64,000 nt of DNA from Virgibacillus indicus (GTDB lineage: Bacteria; Bacillota; Bacilli; Bacillales; Amphibacillaceae): assembly GCF_002266285.1 (NCBI RefSeq), contig NZ_NPMS01000010.1:62001-126000 (forward strand), in the 5' to 3' direction. Positions within the stretch are counted from its first letter, which is position 1. Every line of letters begins with the position of its first letter. A model generated the notes under the pieces. It saw only the letters and a list, made by a program, of their open reading frames with translations, made no database searches and was not told the DNA's origin. The position numbers and the translations under genes are program-made. Shown here one piece after another: positions 48,355 to 56,438 of the stretch.

Positions 48355-49422
48355 CTATTCCTCCTGACTCTTCGCTGTATATTTTTTGATTGCTGGTAAA
48401 ATTTCTGTACCGATCAAATCAATATTTTTCATCAATTTATCAAATGGCACTCCGCCGAAGTCCATTTGCGCGATAAAACGCTGGTGGCCAAATAGCTCAT
48501 GCTGGTAGAGAATTTTTTCAATAATTTCCTGAGGGCTTCCGACATTCATGACATCACGGGGATCTGCTCCCTGTGCAAACTGCTGCTTCGGGAAGCCTCT
48601 GCCATTTGTATGCTTCATTCCTTCGTTTATATGCGGGTAGTATTCACTCAGTGCTTGCTGTGTTGTTTCAGCAGCATAGAAAAAACCTGCTGTTGATACC
48701 GGAAACTCCGATGGGTCAAAGCCACTTCGGCTCAGAGCCTCCCGGTAAGAATCGATGGATCGTTTGAAAATCGACGCTGGCCCACCAAGATGTGCGAGAA
48801 ACATCGGTACACCCGCCATCCCGGCCTTAATTGCACTAGCTGGAGTTCCGCCAACCGCACGCCAAATCGGCAGCGAGCCGTTTTTGGGACGTGGAATCAC
48901 TTTTGCATTTCGAAGCGGTGCACGAAATTGACCACTCCAATTCACTGTTTCTTCTTCATTTATTTTTAAGAGCAACTCAAACTTTTCTTCAAACAGCTCT
49001 TCATAATCACGAAGGTCATAGCCCAGCAATTCATACAACCCTACCCTTGATGCGCGGCCAGCGATTATCTCCGCACGGCCTCGCGAAATCAAATCAATTG
49101 TTGAAAAATCCTCATAAACGCGTACTGGATCTGATGTACTGATAATCGTCGATGAGCTGGCAATTTTTATCTTCTCTGTTGCTTGAGCGATCGCTGAGAG
49201 AACGACTGTATGTGCCTGTGTGGCAAAAAACTCCTGGTGACTTTCGCCAACACTGAAAAAGTCTATCCCCGCCTGCTCAGCAAGCTTAGCTAATTCAATT
49301 ATTTCATGAATTCGGTCCTCTGCCGAAATTCTTGTTTCTGTTATCGGATTTGGCAAATGATCCCCTAATGTATAAAGACCAAACTCCATTCCTTTCGTTT
49401 GATCGATGCGGTAATTTTCCAT
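48355..49422 (-). CDS. LLM-class (luciferase-like) FMN-dependent oxidoreductase
   Basis: A 355-aa TIM-barrel flavin monooxygenase of the bacterial luciferase superfamily: LAKLAEQAGIDFFSVGESHQ near 45, STSDPVRVYEDFSTIDLIS near 105, and GTPASAIKAGMAGVPMF near 200. With the FMN reductase immediately downstream it forms a two-component monooxygenase. The natural substrate (alkane sulfonate, aldehyde or similar) cannot be read from sequence. ATG 49422 is chosen from an AAAGGTTGA ribosome site. Confidence 0.88.
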   Translation of the reverse strand: MENYRIDQTKGMEFGLYTLGDHLPNPITETRISAEDRIHEIIELAKLAEQAGIDFFSVGESHQEFFATQAHTVVLSAIAQATEKIKIASSSTIISTSDPVRVYEDFSTIDLISRGRAEIIAGRASRVGLYELLGYDLRDYEELFEEKFELLLKINEEETVNWSGQFRAPLRNAKVIPRPKNGSLPIWRAVGGTPASAIKAGMAGVPMFLAHLGGPASIFKRSIDSYREALSRSGFDPSEFPVSTAGFFYAAETTQQALSEYYPHINEGMKHTNGRGFPKQQFAQGADPRDVMNVGSPQEIIEKILYQHELFGHQRFIAQMDFGGVPFDKLMKNIDLIGTEILPAIKKYTAKSQEE

Positions 49423-49570
49423 ATGGTTCAACCTTTCAGCTCTTTAATATCATTCTATCTAGTATTGATTATATAGGAGATTATTATAAGTTAGCACTAC
49501 AAAGCACTTTAGTCTGTGAAAGTATAATGTTAATTGGACGTTTCGTGGCTACTTTTGATGCGAGTGGGCA

Positions 49571-49596
49571 CATAGAAGCGCCCTATTCGACTTTTA
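49571..49596. repeat. Single copy of a dispersed CATAGAAGCG repeat
   Basis: CATAGAAGCGCCCTATTCGA closely matches the inverted form of the 52-bp repeats at 62718-62850 (CATAGAAGCACTCTATTAGT), with GGGC/GCCC flanks. It lies upstream of the LLM oxidoreductase gene. Confidence 0.5.
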
Positions 49597-49626
49597 TGCA
49601 ATAATCAGAGCTGCACCTGGGGTACC

Positions 49627-49662
49627 TAAAAAAACCTCTGTATTCATCCGAATACAGAGGGG
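49627..49662 (-). terminator. Terminator of the S9 peptidase gene
   Basis: On the minus strand CCTCTGTATTC pairs with GAATACAGAGG around GGAT, followed by seven T residues, 16 bp after the stop. Confidence 0.93.
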
Positions 49663-49677
49663 CTGATTCTTCCATCA

Positions 49678-51468
49678 TTAATCCTGATGTTTCTCCATAA
49701 AATCCAGCATCAGGGTATACACTTTAATTTCATTTTCCTTTTTAGAGAAGCCATGTCCTTCATCTTCCAGTACAAGGTATTCCACATCGCGGCCTTTCTC
49801 TTTAAGTTTAGCCACAATTTGATCGGATTCCTCTTTTACAACACGAGGATCCTTTGCACCTTGGATAACAAGCATTGGTTTTTTCATGCCTTCTAAATAG
49901 GTTACTGGTGAATCCTTGATAAAACGTTCCTTATCTCGCTCCGGATCCCCCAGCCAGCGATCCATAATCGGTTTCCAGTGGGGCGGTACGGAGTTAACGA
50001 ACGTAAATAAGTCTGATGGCCCGAAAATATCAATAACAGCTTTGAAGTAATCCGGATGACGGCCATGCAATAATAATGCCATGTAACCACCATAACTTCC
50101 CCCAACAAGGAATAATTTATCCTGGGTTGTAATATTATTTGCGAACAGCCATTCAATACCGGAAATACAATCTTTCCGCGGACCCTCTCCCCAGTCCTGT
50201 TCCACCATTTTTACGAAGGATGAGCCATAGCCGGTGCTGCCCCTGAAGTTAGGTGCGAAAATCGTGTACCCACGATTAAGGAAACATTGGAACATGGAAC
50301 GGAACATTTTTCGCTCCGATGCTTGTGGTCCGCCATGTGGCCAGAAAATAGTATGTCCATTATCATTTTCTGGATCTGCCTTGAATAATAATGCTTCAAT
50401 TTCCATGCCATCGAATGATTTATAGGAAATGACTTCAGGCTCAACCATGTCATCACTGCTCAAACCAAGCACACGGTTATTTGTCAGCTGCTGCCACTTA
50501 GCTCCATCCTGTAATTGAAAAATATTATGCGGAACTGTTGCACTGCGTCCCAGCATATAAAGATTACCGGATTTGGCTACCTGGATTTTTTCAATTACAT
50601 CAACAGGAGTTGCCAGCTGCTTAAGTTTCTTTGAATCGATGCTATAGCTGTAAAGGACATCTGTGACCCCTTTTTCTGTAACCAAATAAAACTCATTTCG
50701 CTCCTTATCCCATTTAATTGTTTGAATACTTTCATTTTCAATCTCTAAACATGTGGAAAATTCCTTCGTCTCTAAGTCAAACTTAGCAATATAACTATAT
50801 TCACTTTCGTAATCTGTTATAAAATAGATGGTTTTATCATCTGTAAAAATTGGGTCAAATGCGACATGGACTTTTTTCGGATCTGGTGTAAGGCTATGCA
50901 TTTCTTCTCCCACTTTAACAAATCCGGTTACATATGTATTTGCAAAAGTACGCAAATAAACGAAAGCTTCTTCATTATCAGATACAGCTGCCAATTCAGT
51001 TGGTGAGACCTCACCAGTATTGATCAGCTGATCCGAATTATCTTCCAGGTTTCTGACCCGCGCATTCAGGAAGGATGGATTATCTTCAGACGTTATATAA
51101 TACACACGTTTTCCATCATCACTTAAATGAGAGAAGAAATATTTCTCCTGTGGGTCACCAGTAATCAAAGGACGCGGCAGTCCACCTTCATTTGGAAGGG
51201 CGTAGATTTGATGATTCTCATCACCATCTTTGTCAAATCCAGCCAGTACATAACGATTTTTTGGGTCAAACTTGATAAAGCTGCATGACTCATCATGCTG
51301 TGCAAACAAATATGGGAATGTATCCGGCAGATCCATTGCCCAAAGATTCATTTTACCATTGAGGTTTGAACTGAAAATCAGACGGTCTTCATTTTTGTTA
51401 ACTGAGAAATCAGTAATTACATACGTACGGAAAAATTGTTCCACTGTTGGTTTGGGAAATTGTATCAT
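49678..51468 (-). CDS. S9-family prolyl oligopeptidase-like serine peptidase
   Basis: A 596-aa protein with an N-terminal beta-propeller (about 20-340) and a C-terminal alpha/beta-hydrolase domain. The nucleophile Ser is in GGSYGGYMALL near 442, the catalytic Asp in QGAKDPRVV near 535 and His in DEGHGF near 570. No signal peptide, so it acts in the cytosol on short peptides. Monocistronic with a strong terminator; start ATG follows CAGGAGGTAGATT. Confidence 0.9.
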   Translation of the reverse strand: MIQFPKPTVEQFFRTYVITDFSVNKNEDRLIFSSNLNGKMNLWAMDLPDTFPYLFAQHDESCSFIKFDPKNRYVLAGFDKDGDENHQIYALPNEGGLPRPLITGDPQEKYFFSHLSDDGKRVYYITSEDNPSFLNARVRNLEDNSDQLINTGEVSPTELAAVSDNEEAFVYLRTFANTYVTGFVKVGEEMHSLTPDPKKVHVAFDPIFTDDKTIYFITDYESEYSYIAKFDLETKEFSTCLEIENESIQTIKWDKERNEFYLVTEKGVTDVLYSYSIDSKKLKQLATPVDVIEKIQVAKSGNLYMLGRSATVPHNIFQLQDGAKWQQLTNNRVLGLSSDDMVEPEVISYKSFDGMEIEALLFKADPENDNGHTIFWPHGGPQASERKMFRSMFQCFLNRGYTIFAPNFRGSTGYGSSFVKMVEQDWGEGPRKDCISGIEWLFANNITTQDKLFLVGGSYGGYMALLLHGRHPDYFKAVIDIFGPSDLFTFVNSVPPHWKPIMDRWLGDPERDKERFIKDSPVTYLEGMKKPMLVIQGAKDPRVVKEESDQIVAKLKEKGRDVEYLVLEDEGHGFSKKENEIKVYTLMLDFMEKHQD

Positions 51469-51900
51469 AATCTACCTCCTGAAATTTAATCTTTCTATAT
51501 GTATGTTCTTAGATGTTGGAATATTAAGACTCAATATTTTTATTATAAACTATTTATGCTTGAGCTGATAGATATAAAGAAATATCTGTTAATTTATTAT
51601 AACTTGTGTAAAAGTTGAAAGACGGCGGCCTGAAGTTGAGAAATAGCTTAAGATAGTTGAGAGATAATTGTATGGTTGCAGTTTCTCTCTCAACTTCACT
51701 TAATTGTGTCTCAACTTTTCCGCTTTGTTTCTCAACTTCGCTCGGCTGTCTCTCAACCCAATCTCAAAAGTCTAACTAGTCAATTTAAGGGATATATATT
51801 CGCAATCAGACTTATAAGAACTTCTATAAATTTATGTTAAAATAAATTGGAGTTTAGAAAAACCAGCAGTTAAGAATTATATTATGGGGGAGAGAAACCA
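51469..51900. other. Divergent intergenic region holding snap-back array B
   Basis: 432 bp between the S9 peptidase and a small plus-strand gene. AT-rich promoter-like sequence flanks the phased inverted array at 51613-51758. No protein gene seen. Confidence 0.6.
51613..51758. repeat. Snap-back array B: 3 forward + 4 inverted cores, 21-bp period
   Basis: Forward cores AGTTGAAAGA, AGTTGAGAAA and AGTTGAGAGA start at 51613, 51634 and 51655. Inverted cores TCTCTCAACT, TGTCTCAACT, TTTCTCAACT and TCTCTCAACC start at 51686, 51707, 51728 and 51749. Steps are all exactly 21 bp. The centre of symmetry, 51675, is 20 bp from the start of the last forward core, as in arrays A and C. Confidence 0.88.
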
Positions 51901-52134
51901 ATGTGGATACGAGTTCAAAACAAAAAAGAACTGGTTTTTTGTGGGTCATTTTCCATATCCAGAAATTTCGGCGGCGAAAAGAAGCATTCTATTCTTGGTT
52001 CTGTTCCAAATGGATTTTGGGGTGACAAAAAAGTTATATTAGTATTATACAGGACGAGTGATAATGCATTAGATGAACTAACGAGAATCCAAGGTGCTTT
52101 ACTTAACGAAACCAAAGTATTTGAAATGAGTTAA
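51901..52134 (+). CDS. Small hypothetical protein
   Basis: A 77-aa protein of unknown function with a mixed alpha/beta look: beta-rich N-terminal half (GSFSISRNFGG, VILVLY) and a C-terminal helix (DNALDELTRIQGALLNE). No signal peptide or membrane segment. A GGGGGAGAG ribosome site precedes the ATG, and a strong terminator follows 12 bp after the stop, so it is likely a real gene. I recognise no family. Confidence 0.65.
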   Translation: MWIRVQNKKELVFCGSFSISRNFGGEKKHSILGSVPNGFWGDKKVILVLYRTSDNALDELTRIQGALLNETKVFEMS

Positions 52135-52146
52135 TCTAAAAGCATG

Positions 52147-52184
52147 AAAAAAGTTCAGTTCGAATATTGAACTGAACTTTTTTT
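52147..52184 (+). terminator. Terminator after the 77-aa gene, facing the ABC operon
   Basis: AAAAAAGTTCAGTTC pairs with GAACTGAACTTTTTT around AATATT. T-runs exist on both strands, so it can also end the minus-strand ABC operon. Confidence 0.92.
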
Positions 52185-52202
52185 ACTCAACTGTTTCTGC
52201 GA

Positions 52203-52862
52203 TTATTCCTCCAGTCTGCCATCCCGAATCGTAACTACCCGATCACATAAATCAAGCACCCGCTCATCATGTGTTACCATTAATCCTGATTTCCCGCGTG
52301 ACTTGATTTCATCTGCAAGCAATTCAACAACTTCACGGCCGCGCTGGGAGTCAAGACTTGCTGTAGGTTCGTCTGCAAGAATGATTTTCGGATCATTTAT
52401 CAGTGCCCGCGCAATTGCCACTCGCTGTCTTTCTCCGCCTGAAAGTTCATTCGGATAATTATTTGTACGGTGCGTGAGGCCAAAGTGTTCCAGCAATTCT
52501 CTTCCTTTGCTGTTCGCTTTATTTTTTGCAATCACATTGATAACCCTCAGCTGATCCCTTACTTTTAAATACGGAATCAGATTTGCTGCCTGAAAAACAA
52601 AGCCGATTTTTTCCAGTCTTTTTTCCGTAATTTTTCTTTTAGACAAGTGAGCTGTATTTTCACCATCCAGAAAAACAGTACCACTGGTTGGTGACAAAAG
52701 TGCCCCTGCTATTGATAACATGGTACTTTTCCCAGAACCAGAAGGGCCAATAATCGCAACAAACTCCCCTTTTTGCAGTTCTAGCGAAACATCATCCAAT
52801 GCTTTAAATTCCTTAGGACCGTCACTATATACTTTTGAAACATTTTCCATTACCAATGTCAT
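52203..52862 (-). CDS. ABC transporter ATPase (LolD/MacB-like)
   Basis: A 219-aa ATPase: Walker A GPSGSGKSTMLS near 40, signature LSGGERQRVAIARAL near 140, Walker B IILADEPTASLD near 160. The sequence is of the MacB/LolD/FtsE class that works with FtsX-like permeases. Its start overlaps the permease stop by 4 bp. Last gene of a four-gene minus-strand unit headed by a two-component system, so it is probably induced by envelope stress or a peptide/drug. Confidence 0.9.
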   Translation of the reverse strand: MTLVMENVSKVYSDGPKEFKALDDVSLELQKGEFVAIIGPSGSGKSTMLSIAGALLSPTSGTVFLDGENTAHLSKRKITEKRLEKIGFVFQAANLIPYLKVRDQLRVINVIAKNKANSKGRELLEHFGLTHRTNNYPNELSGGERQRVAIARALINDPKIILADEPTASLDSQRGREVVELLADEIKSRGKSGLMVTHDERVLDLCDRVVTIRDGRLEE

Positions 52863-53923
52863 TTTCCAGCCCCCTCAATCGCCTCAACCGGATCAATATT
52901 AACCACTTGCACCAATGAAATTAATGCACCAATGACCGAAACCGTCAAAACCAGCAAGGATGTCTGAATTAAGCCAGAAACCTCCAGTAAAAATGGCATA
53001 TCCGCAGGCAGAAGTGCTTTTATTCCCATTGTCAGCCCAACAGCAATTGCAATGCATATCACGGAAATAAGGACGACCTGACCAAGCAGACTTTTTACGA
53101 GATAAATTGTTTTTGCTCCCAATGCTTTCAGTACTCCAAATTGATCCCGCTTCTGTAATGTAATGACGTAGAAGAATGCCGCCAGAACAAACGCTGCAAT
53201 GACAAAGAGGAAAACAATCATCATATTCAGTGAAGCTTGTTCTGAGGAGTAGCTTGGGATACCCTGAAGTGCCTCTTCAGCTGTCAGGATATCAAAATCA
53301 TTCCCAATGCCGTTTTTTATTTCATCAATTTTTCCAGGATTGGCTTGAATGGTAACCGCATTGATCCTATCTCTCCCGGAAGCCTCCATATATAAAACTG
53401 AAGTATGGCTGTAGCGCTGTTTATCCGCAAAACCTGCAATCGTATATTCGGATTCATCTCCAAACTTCAGCGTATCGCCAAGCTTAAGACCCTCTCGCTT
53501 CAACATGCTGTCCGCGATTACTTCATTATCCTGTGTGATCGAATTCCCCTCAGTAATTGAAGGGATCAGCATTCCATCAGCTTCCGTCACAAATAAAGCT
53601 ACGTCCTCATTTTGTTCCGTGCCATTAACGGAAGCATTCATCATTCGGATTGACAAAGTGTTTGCTTTTTCCACCCCACTTATTTGTTCGATTTCATCAA
53701 GTTTTTCTCTATCTATAAACGACTTGGTAATATCACTTTCCGCCTCGGCATCCACTACAATATAATCTGTCTCCAAATTTTGAATTGCAGACGCGTTGTC
53801 AGCAGATAAGCCTTTTGCCAGACCCGAAATAATAAAAATTAGACTGGCTACCAGCACCATAATGAACCCAATTAAAACATAACGGAATTTTGCATGTATT
53901 AATTCACGTATTGCCAGAAACAT
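52859..53923 (-). CDS. ABC transporter permease, FtsX/MacB type
   Basis: A 354-aa permease with one N-terminal transmembrane helix (about 17-40), a large extracytoplasmic MacB-like domain (about 45-225) and three C-terminal helices (about 235-350) containing the FtsX block. The start is M at 53923, where TAGGAGGTAACAG is well placed; an in-frame codon 42 bp upstream lacks a ribosome site. Pairs with the overlapping ATPase. Confidence 0.88.
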   Translation of the reverse strand: MFLAIRELIHAKFRYVLIGFIMVLVASLIFIISGLAKGLSADNASAIQNLETDYIVVDAEAESDITKSFIDREKLDEIEQISGVEKANTLSIRMMNASVNGTEQNEDVALFVTEADGMLIPSITEGNSITQDNEVIADSMLKREGLKLGDTLKFGDESEYTIAGFADKQRYSHTSVLYMEASGRDRINAVTIQANPGKIDEIKNGIGNDFDILTAEEALQGIPSYSSEQASLNMMIVFLFVIAAFVLAAFFYVITLQKRDQFGVLKALGAKTIYLVKSLLGQVVLISVICIAIAVGLTMGIKALLPADMPFLLEVSGLIQTSLLVLTVSVIGALISLVQVVNIDPVEAIEGAGK

Positions 53924-53992
53924 TCTGTTACCTCCTATCCATTCAATACATCTAGCATAAATCATGAATATGAATGGAAGATGAACAGCTGA

Positions 53993-55372
53993 TTACTTTG
54001 CCGGCAATGTTACCGTGAACGTTGACCCTATTCCTGGTTCACTTTCCACAAGAACTGTTCCATCATGAAGCTCCACGATTTTTTTCACGATCGATAAACC
54101 CAGCCCCGTACTGTTCTCTGTCCTGGTACGTGCCTTATCGACCTTGTAAAATCGATCAAAAAGCTGTGAAATATCATTTTCGGCAATACCGATTCCAGTG
54201 TCCTTCACAGACACATGAACTGCAGATTTATCCGAAGCCGTCTGAATGGTTACCTTGCCTCCCGCTTCCGAATATCGAATCGCATTGGTCAGTAAGTTTA
54301 CCCAAACCTGCTGCAATAATTTCGGGTCACCAATAACTGTAGCGGGATGGACACTCATTTCAACAGCAAGCTCCCTCTCCCGCAATTGCCACTCCATCGT
54401 TGAAACAACTTCCTTTAGCTGATCCGCCACATCAAACGGGATAAAGTCACGTTTATCCAGGTCCTGGTCCAAATTGGAAAGTGTCAGCAGCTGTTTGCTT
54501 AACGCTGACAGCCGCTTGCTCTCATTTTCAATAATAGATAAATAACGCTCCCGTATTTCACGGGGAAGCTCCTCTTCTCTTAAGACTCGCGAAAATCCCT
54601 GAATGGATGTAAGTGGTGACTGGATTTCATGCGAGACATTTGAAATAAATTCCTGTCTTTTTTCTTCTGTATGCTCCAAGCTGTCACTCATTTTGGAAAA
54701 GTCATTTGCTAATCGGCCAATTTCATCCTTACGATTAACATTCAGTTTCACATGATAGTTTCCAGCGGCTATCTTTTTCGTTGCCTCTGTCAGCTTTTTG
54801 ATTGGATTAACGATAAAGCGGGTGCTTGTAAGAACTAATAGGAAACTGAACAGAAGTGCCAGTACTAGTAATACGGCAAGGAAAATCCGCATTTCACCAA
54901 ATTGCTGCATCGTATTGGGACGAACAAATAATGCATGTGTTTCACCTGCAATTTCAATTGGGACCCCGATTGTATTTTTTAGTTCATTGTCAAAAAAACC
55001 TGTGACAAACGGCTTCCATGGGAAATTTGCAATCCCATGATAGGTATCACCACTAAGGACAGAATCGACGTGTTCAGAATCGATTTGCTCCGACGTAAAG
55101 GAGTCTCCATAGACCTGCCCTTCCCCGTCCGGTTTGACCAGGTAAAATTTATAGCCTAAGTCAGTCATTGCTGTTAAATAGTCGGAAATTGGCTCACGGT
55201 TATTATTCTCGTAAATTGCGATAATATTTTCCGCAATATGAACAGTTTTTTTATCATTTTCCGGTTTTAGAAATTGCTGATAATATATATTCGCAGCAGC
55301 AAAAGCAATCACCGCACTGGCAATCATAATCGCCATTGTTGTAATTATGATACGCACATAAAGAGTTCGCAT
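53993..55372 (-). CDS. Sensor histidine kinase with extracytoplasmic domain
   Basis: A 459-aa kinase: transmembrane helix about 8-30, extracellular sensor about 35-155, second helix about 160-182, HAMP domain about 183-235. The phospho-acceptor His is in NVSHEIQSPLTSIQG near 250 and the ATPase motifs are NLLTNAIRY, DTGIGIAE and GLGLSIVKKI. The sensor core has SHEIQSPL in place of the commoner SHELRTPL. Start M at 55372 follows TTGGAGG. It lies 68 bp after the regulator gene and 69 bp before the ABC genes. Confidence 0.9.
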   Translation of the reverse strand: MRTLYVRIIITTMAIMIASAVIAFAAANIYYQQFLKPENDKKTVHIAENIIAIYENNNREPISDYLTAMTDLGYKFYLVKPDGEGQVYGDSFTSEQIDSEHVDSVLSGDTYHGIANFPWKPFVTGFFDNELKNTIGVPIEIAGETHALFVRPNTMQQFGEMRIFLAVLLVLALLFSFLLVLTSTRFIVNPIKKLTEATKKIAAGNYHVKLNVNRKDEIGRLANDFSKMSDSLEHTEEKRQEFISNVSHEIQSPLTSIQGFSRVLREEELPREIRERYLSIIENESKRLSALSKQLLTLSNLDQDLDKRDFIPFDVADQLKEVVSTMEWQLRERELAVEMSVHPATVIGDPKLLQQVWVNLLTNAIRYSEAGGKVTIQTASDKSAVHVSVKDTGIGIAENDISQLFDRFYKVDKARTRTENSTGLGLSIVKKIVELHDGTVLVESEPGIGSTFTVTLPAK

Positions 55373-55440
55373 AGCAGGATCCTCCAATTTACCTGAGACT
55401 AGCATGATTGTATGAACTGAAGATGAACGGATGGATCAGC

Positions 55441-56115
55441 TTAGATTTCCCCCTCCAGCTTATAACCAAGACCTCTTACCGTTTTTATCGAAAAATCATG
55501 CTGATTCAATGGAAACCGCTCACGAAGCCTTTTAATATGTACATCCACTGTCCGGTCGTTCCCCTCATAATCATTTCCCCAGACCAGGTCGATGAGTTGC
55601 TCCCGGGTAAAAATACGATTCGGGTAATTTGCCAGCTGAGCCAAAAGTTCAAACTCTTTCAGAGGCAGAATGATTGTTTTTCCATTTGCCTGCACCTCGT
55701 AGCTTTTGCGGTTAATTATTGTGTTGCCAATCGTAATAATCTCTTCATTCGTCATCTGAAACCTTCTCAGCAAAGCCTTGATACGAAATAAAACCTCTTT
55801 TGGCTCAAATGGTTTTACAATATAATCATCCGTTCCGGCAAGATATGCTTTTTCTTTATCAGCAATTTCGCCTTTTGCGGTGAGCATCATCACCGGGATA
55901 TCATAAAACTTTCGAATTTCCTCACATAGCTGATAGCCATCAACATGCGGCATCATAATATCTACAATTGCCAGCTGGATTCTATTTGCTTCCAAATGAG
56001 CAATTGCTTCCTGGCCATCAGCCGCTTCCATTGTCTGATAGCCTTCCTTTTGCAGATAAAAGCGTAAAAGTTCCCGGATATGCGGATCATCATCAACGAT
56101 TAGAATTGTGATCAT
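55441..56115 (-). CDS. OmpR-family response regulator
   Basis: A 224-aa regulator with receiver domain (DDD pocket at the N-terminus, phospho-acceptor Asp in LAIVDIMMPHVDGY near 51, Lys in IVKPFEP near 100) and an OmpR-type winged helix (about 130-222). I use ATG 56115 (GGAGG with 7-nt spacing); another ATG 6 bp upstream is too close to it. First gene of the two-component/ABC exporter unit. Confidence 0.92.
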   Translation of the reverse strand: MITILIVDDDPHIRELLRFYLQKEGYQTMEAADGQEAIAHLEANRIQLAIVDIMMPHVDGYQLCEEIRKFYDIPVMMLTAKGEIADKEKAYLAGTDDYIVKPFEPKEVLFRIKALLRRFQMTNEEIITIGNTIINRKSYEVQANGKTIILPLKEFELLAQLANYPNRIFTREQLIDLVWGNDYEGNDRTVDVHIKRLRERFPLNQHDFSIKTVRGLGYKLEGEI

Positions 56116-56194
56116 GTTCATGCCTCCTGACTTTTTTCTTTCATCGTATCATCTAATGGATTGAAATGGTATTTAAGGAAGTTTTGATTTCTAA

Positions 56195-56361
56195 AGTTGA
56201 GAGACAACGGCGAAAAGTTGAGAGACAGCTCAGTCCAGTTGAGAGATAGACTAAGATAGTTGAGACATAAAAGTATAATCACTGTTTTTCTCTCAACTTT
56301 GCATAGTCGTGTCTCAACTTTCACTTATTGTCTCTCAACTTCACAGCATTTTCTCTCAACT
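56195..56361. repeat. Snap-back array C: 4 forward + 4 inverted cores, 21-bp period
   Basis: Forward cores AGTTGAGAGA (three times) and AGTTGAGACA start at 56195, 56216, 56237 and 56258. Inverted cores TCTCTCAACT, TGTCTCAACT, TCTCTCAACT and TCTCTCAACT start at 56289, 56310, 56331 and 56352. All steps are exactly 21 bp. Spacers of about 11 bp differ between copies. It is the best preserved of the three arrays. Confidence 0.92.
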
Positions 56362-56395
56362 CCGCCGAGGCGCGCCAGCCCACCCTGGCAACAAA

Positions 56396-56426
56396 AAAAC
56401 TGCCCTCTTTCAAAAGAGAGCAGTTC
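56396..56426 (-). terminator. Terminator of glmM
   Basis: On the minus strand AACTGCTCTCTTT pairs with AAAGAGGGCAGTT, then TTTTTT. It lies 13 bp after the glmM stop. Confidence 0.9.
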
Positions 56427-56438
56427 CTCATATAATAA

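Larger units (their letters stand above)
56116..56438. other. Intergenic region with snap-back array C and the glmM terminator
   Basis: 323 bp between the response regulator and glmM. It is dominated by the phased array at 56195-56361, followed by a GC-rich stretch and the glmM terminator. No gene seen. Confidence 0.7.

Noticed and set aside
49332..49604. 90-codon plus-strand open frame before the S9 terminator
   Set aside because: It overlaps the start of the LLM oxidoreductase on the opposite strand and includes repeat sequence; no ribosome site for its start.
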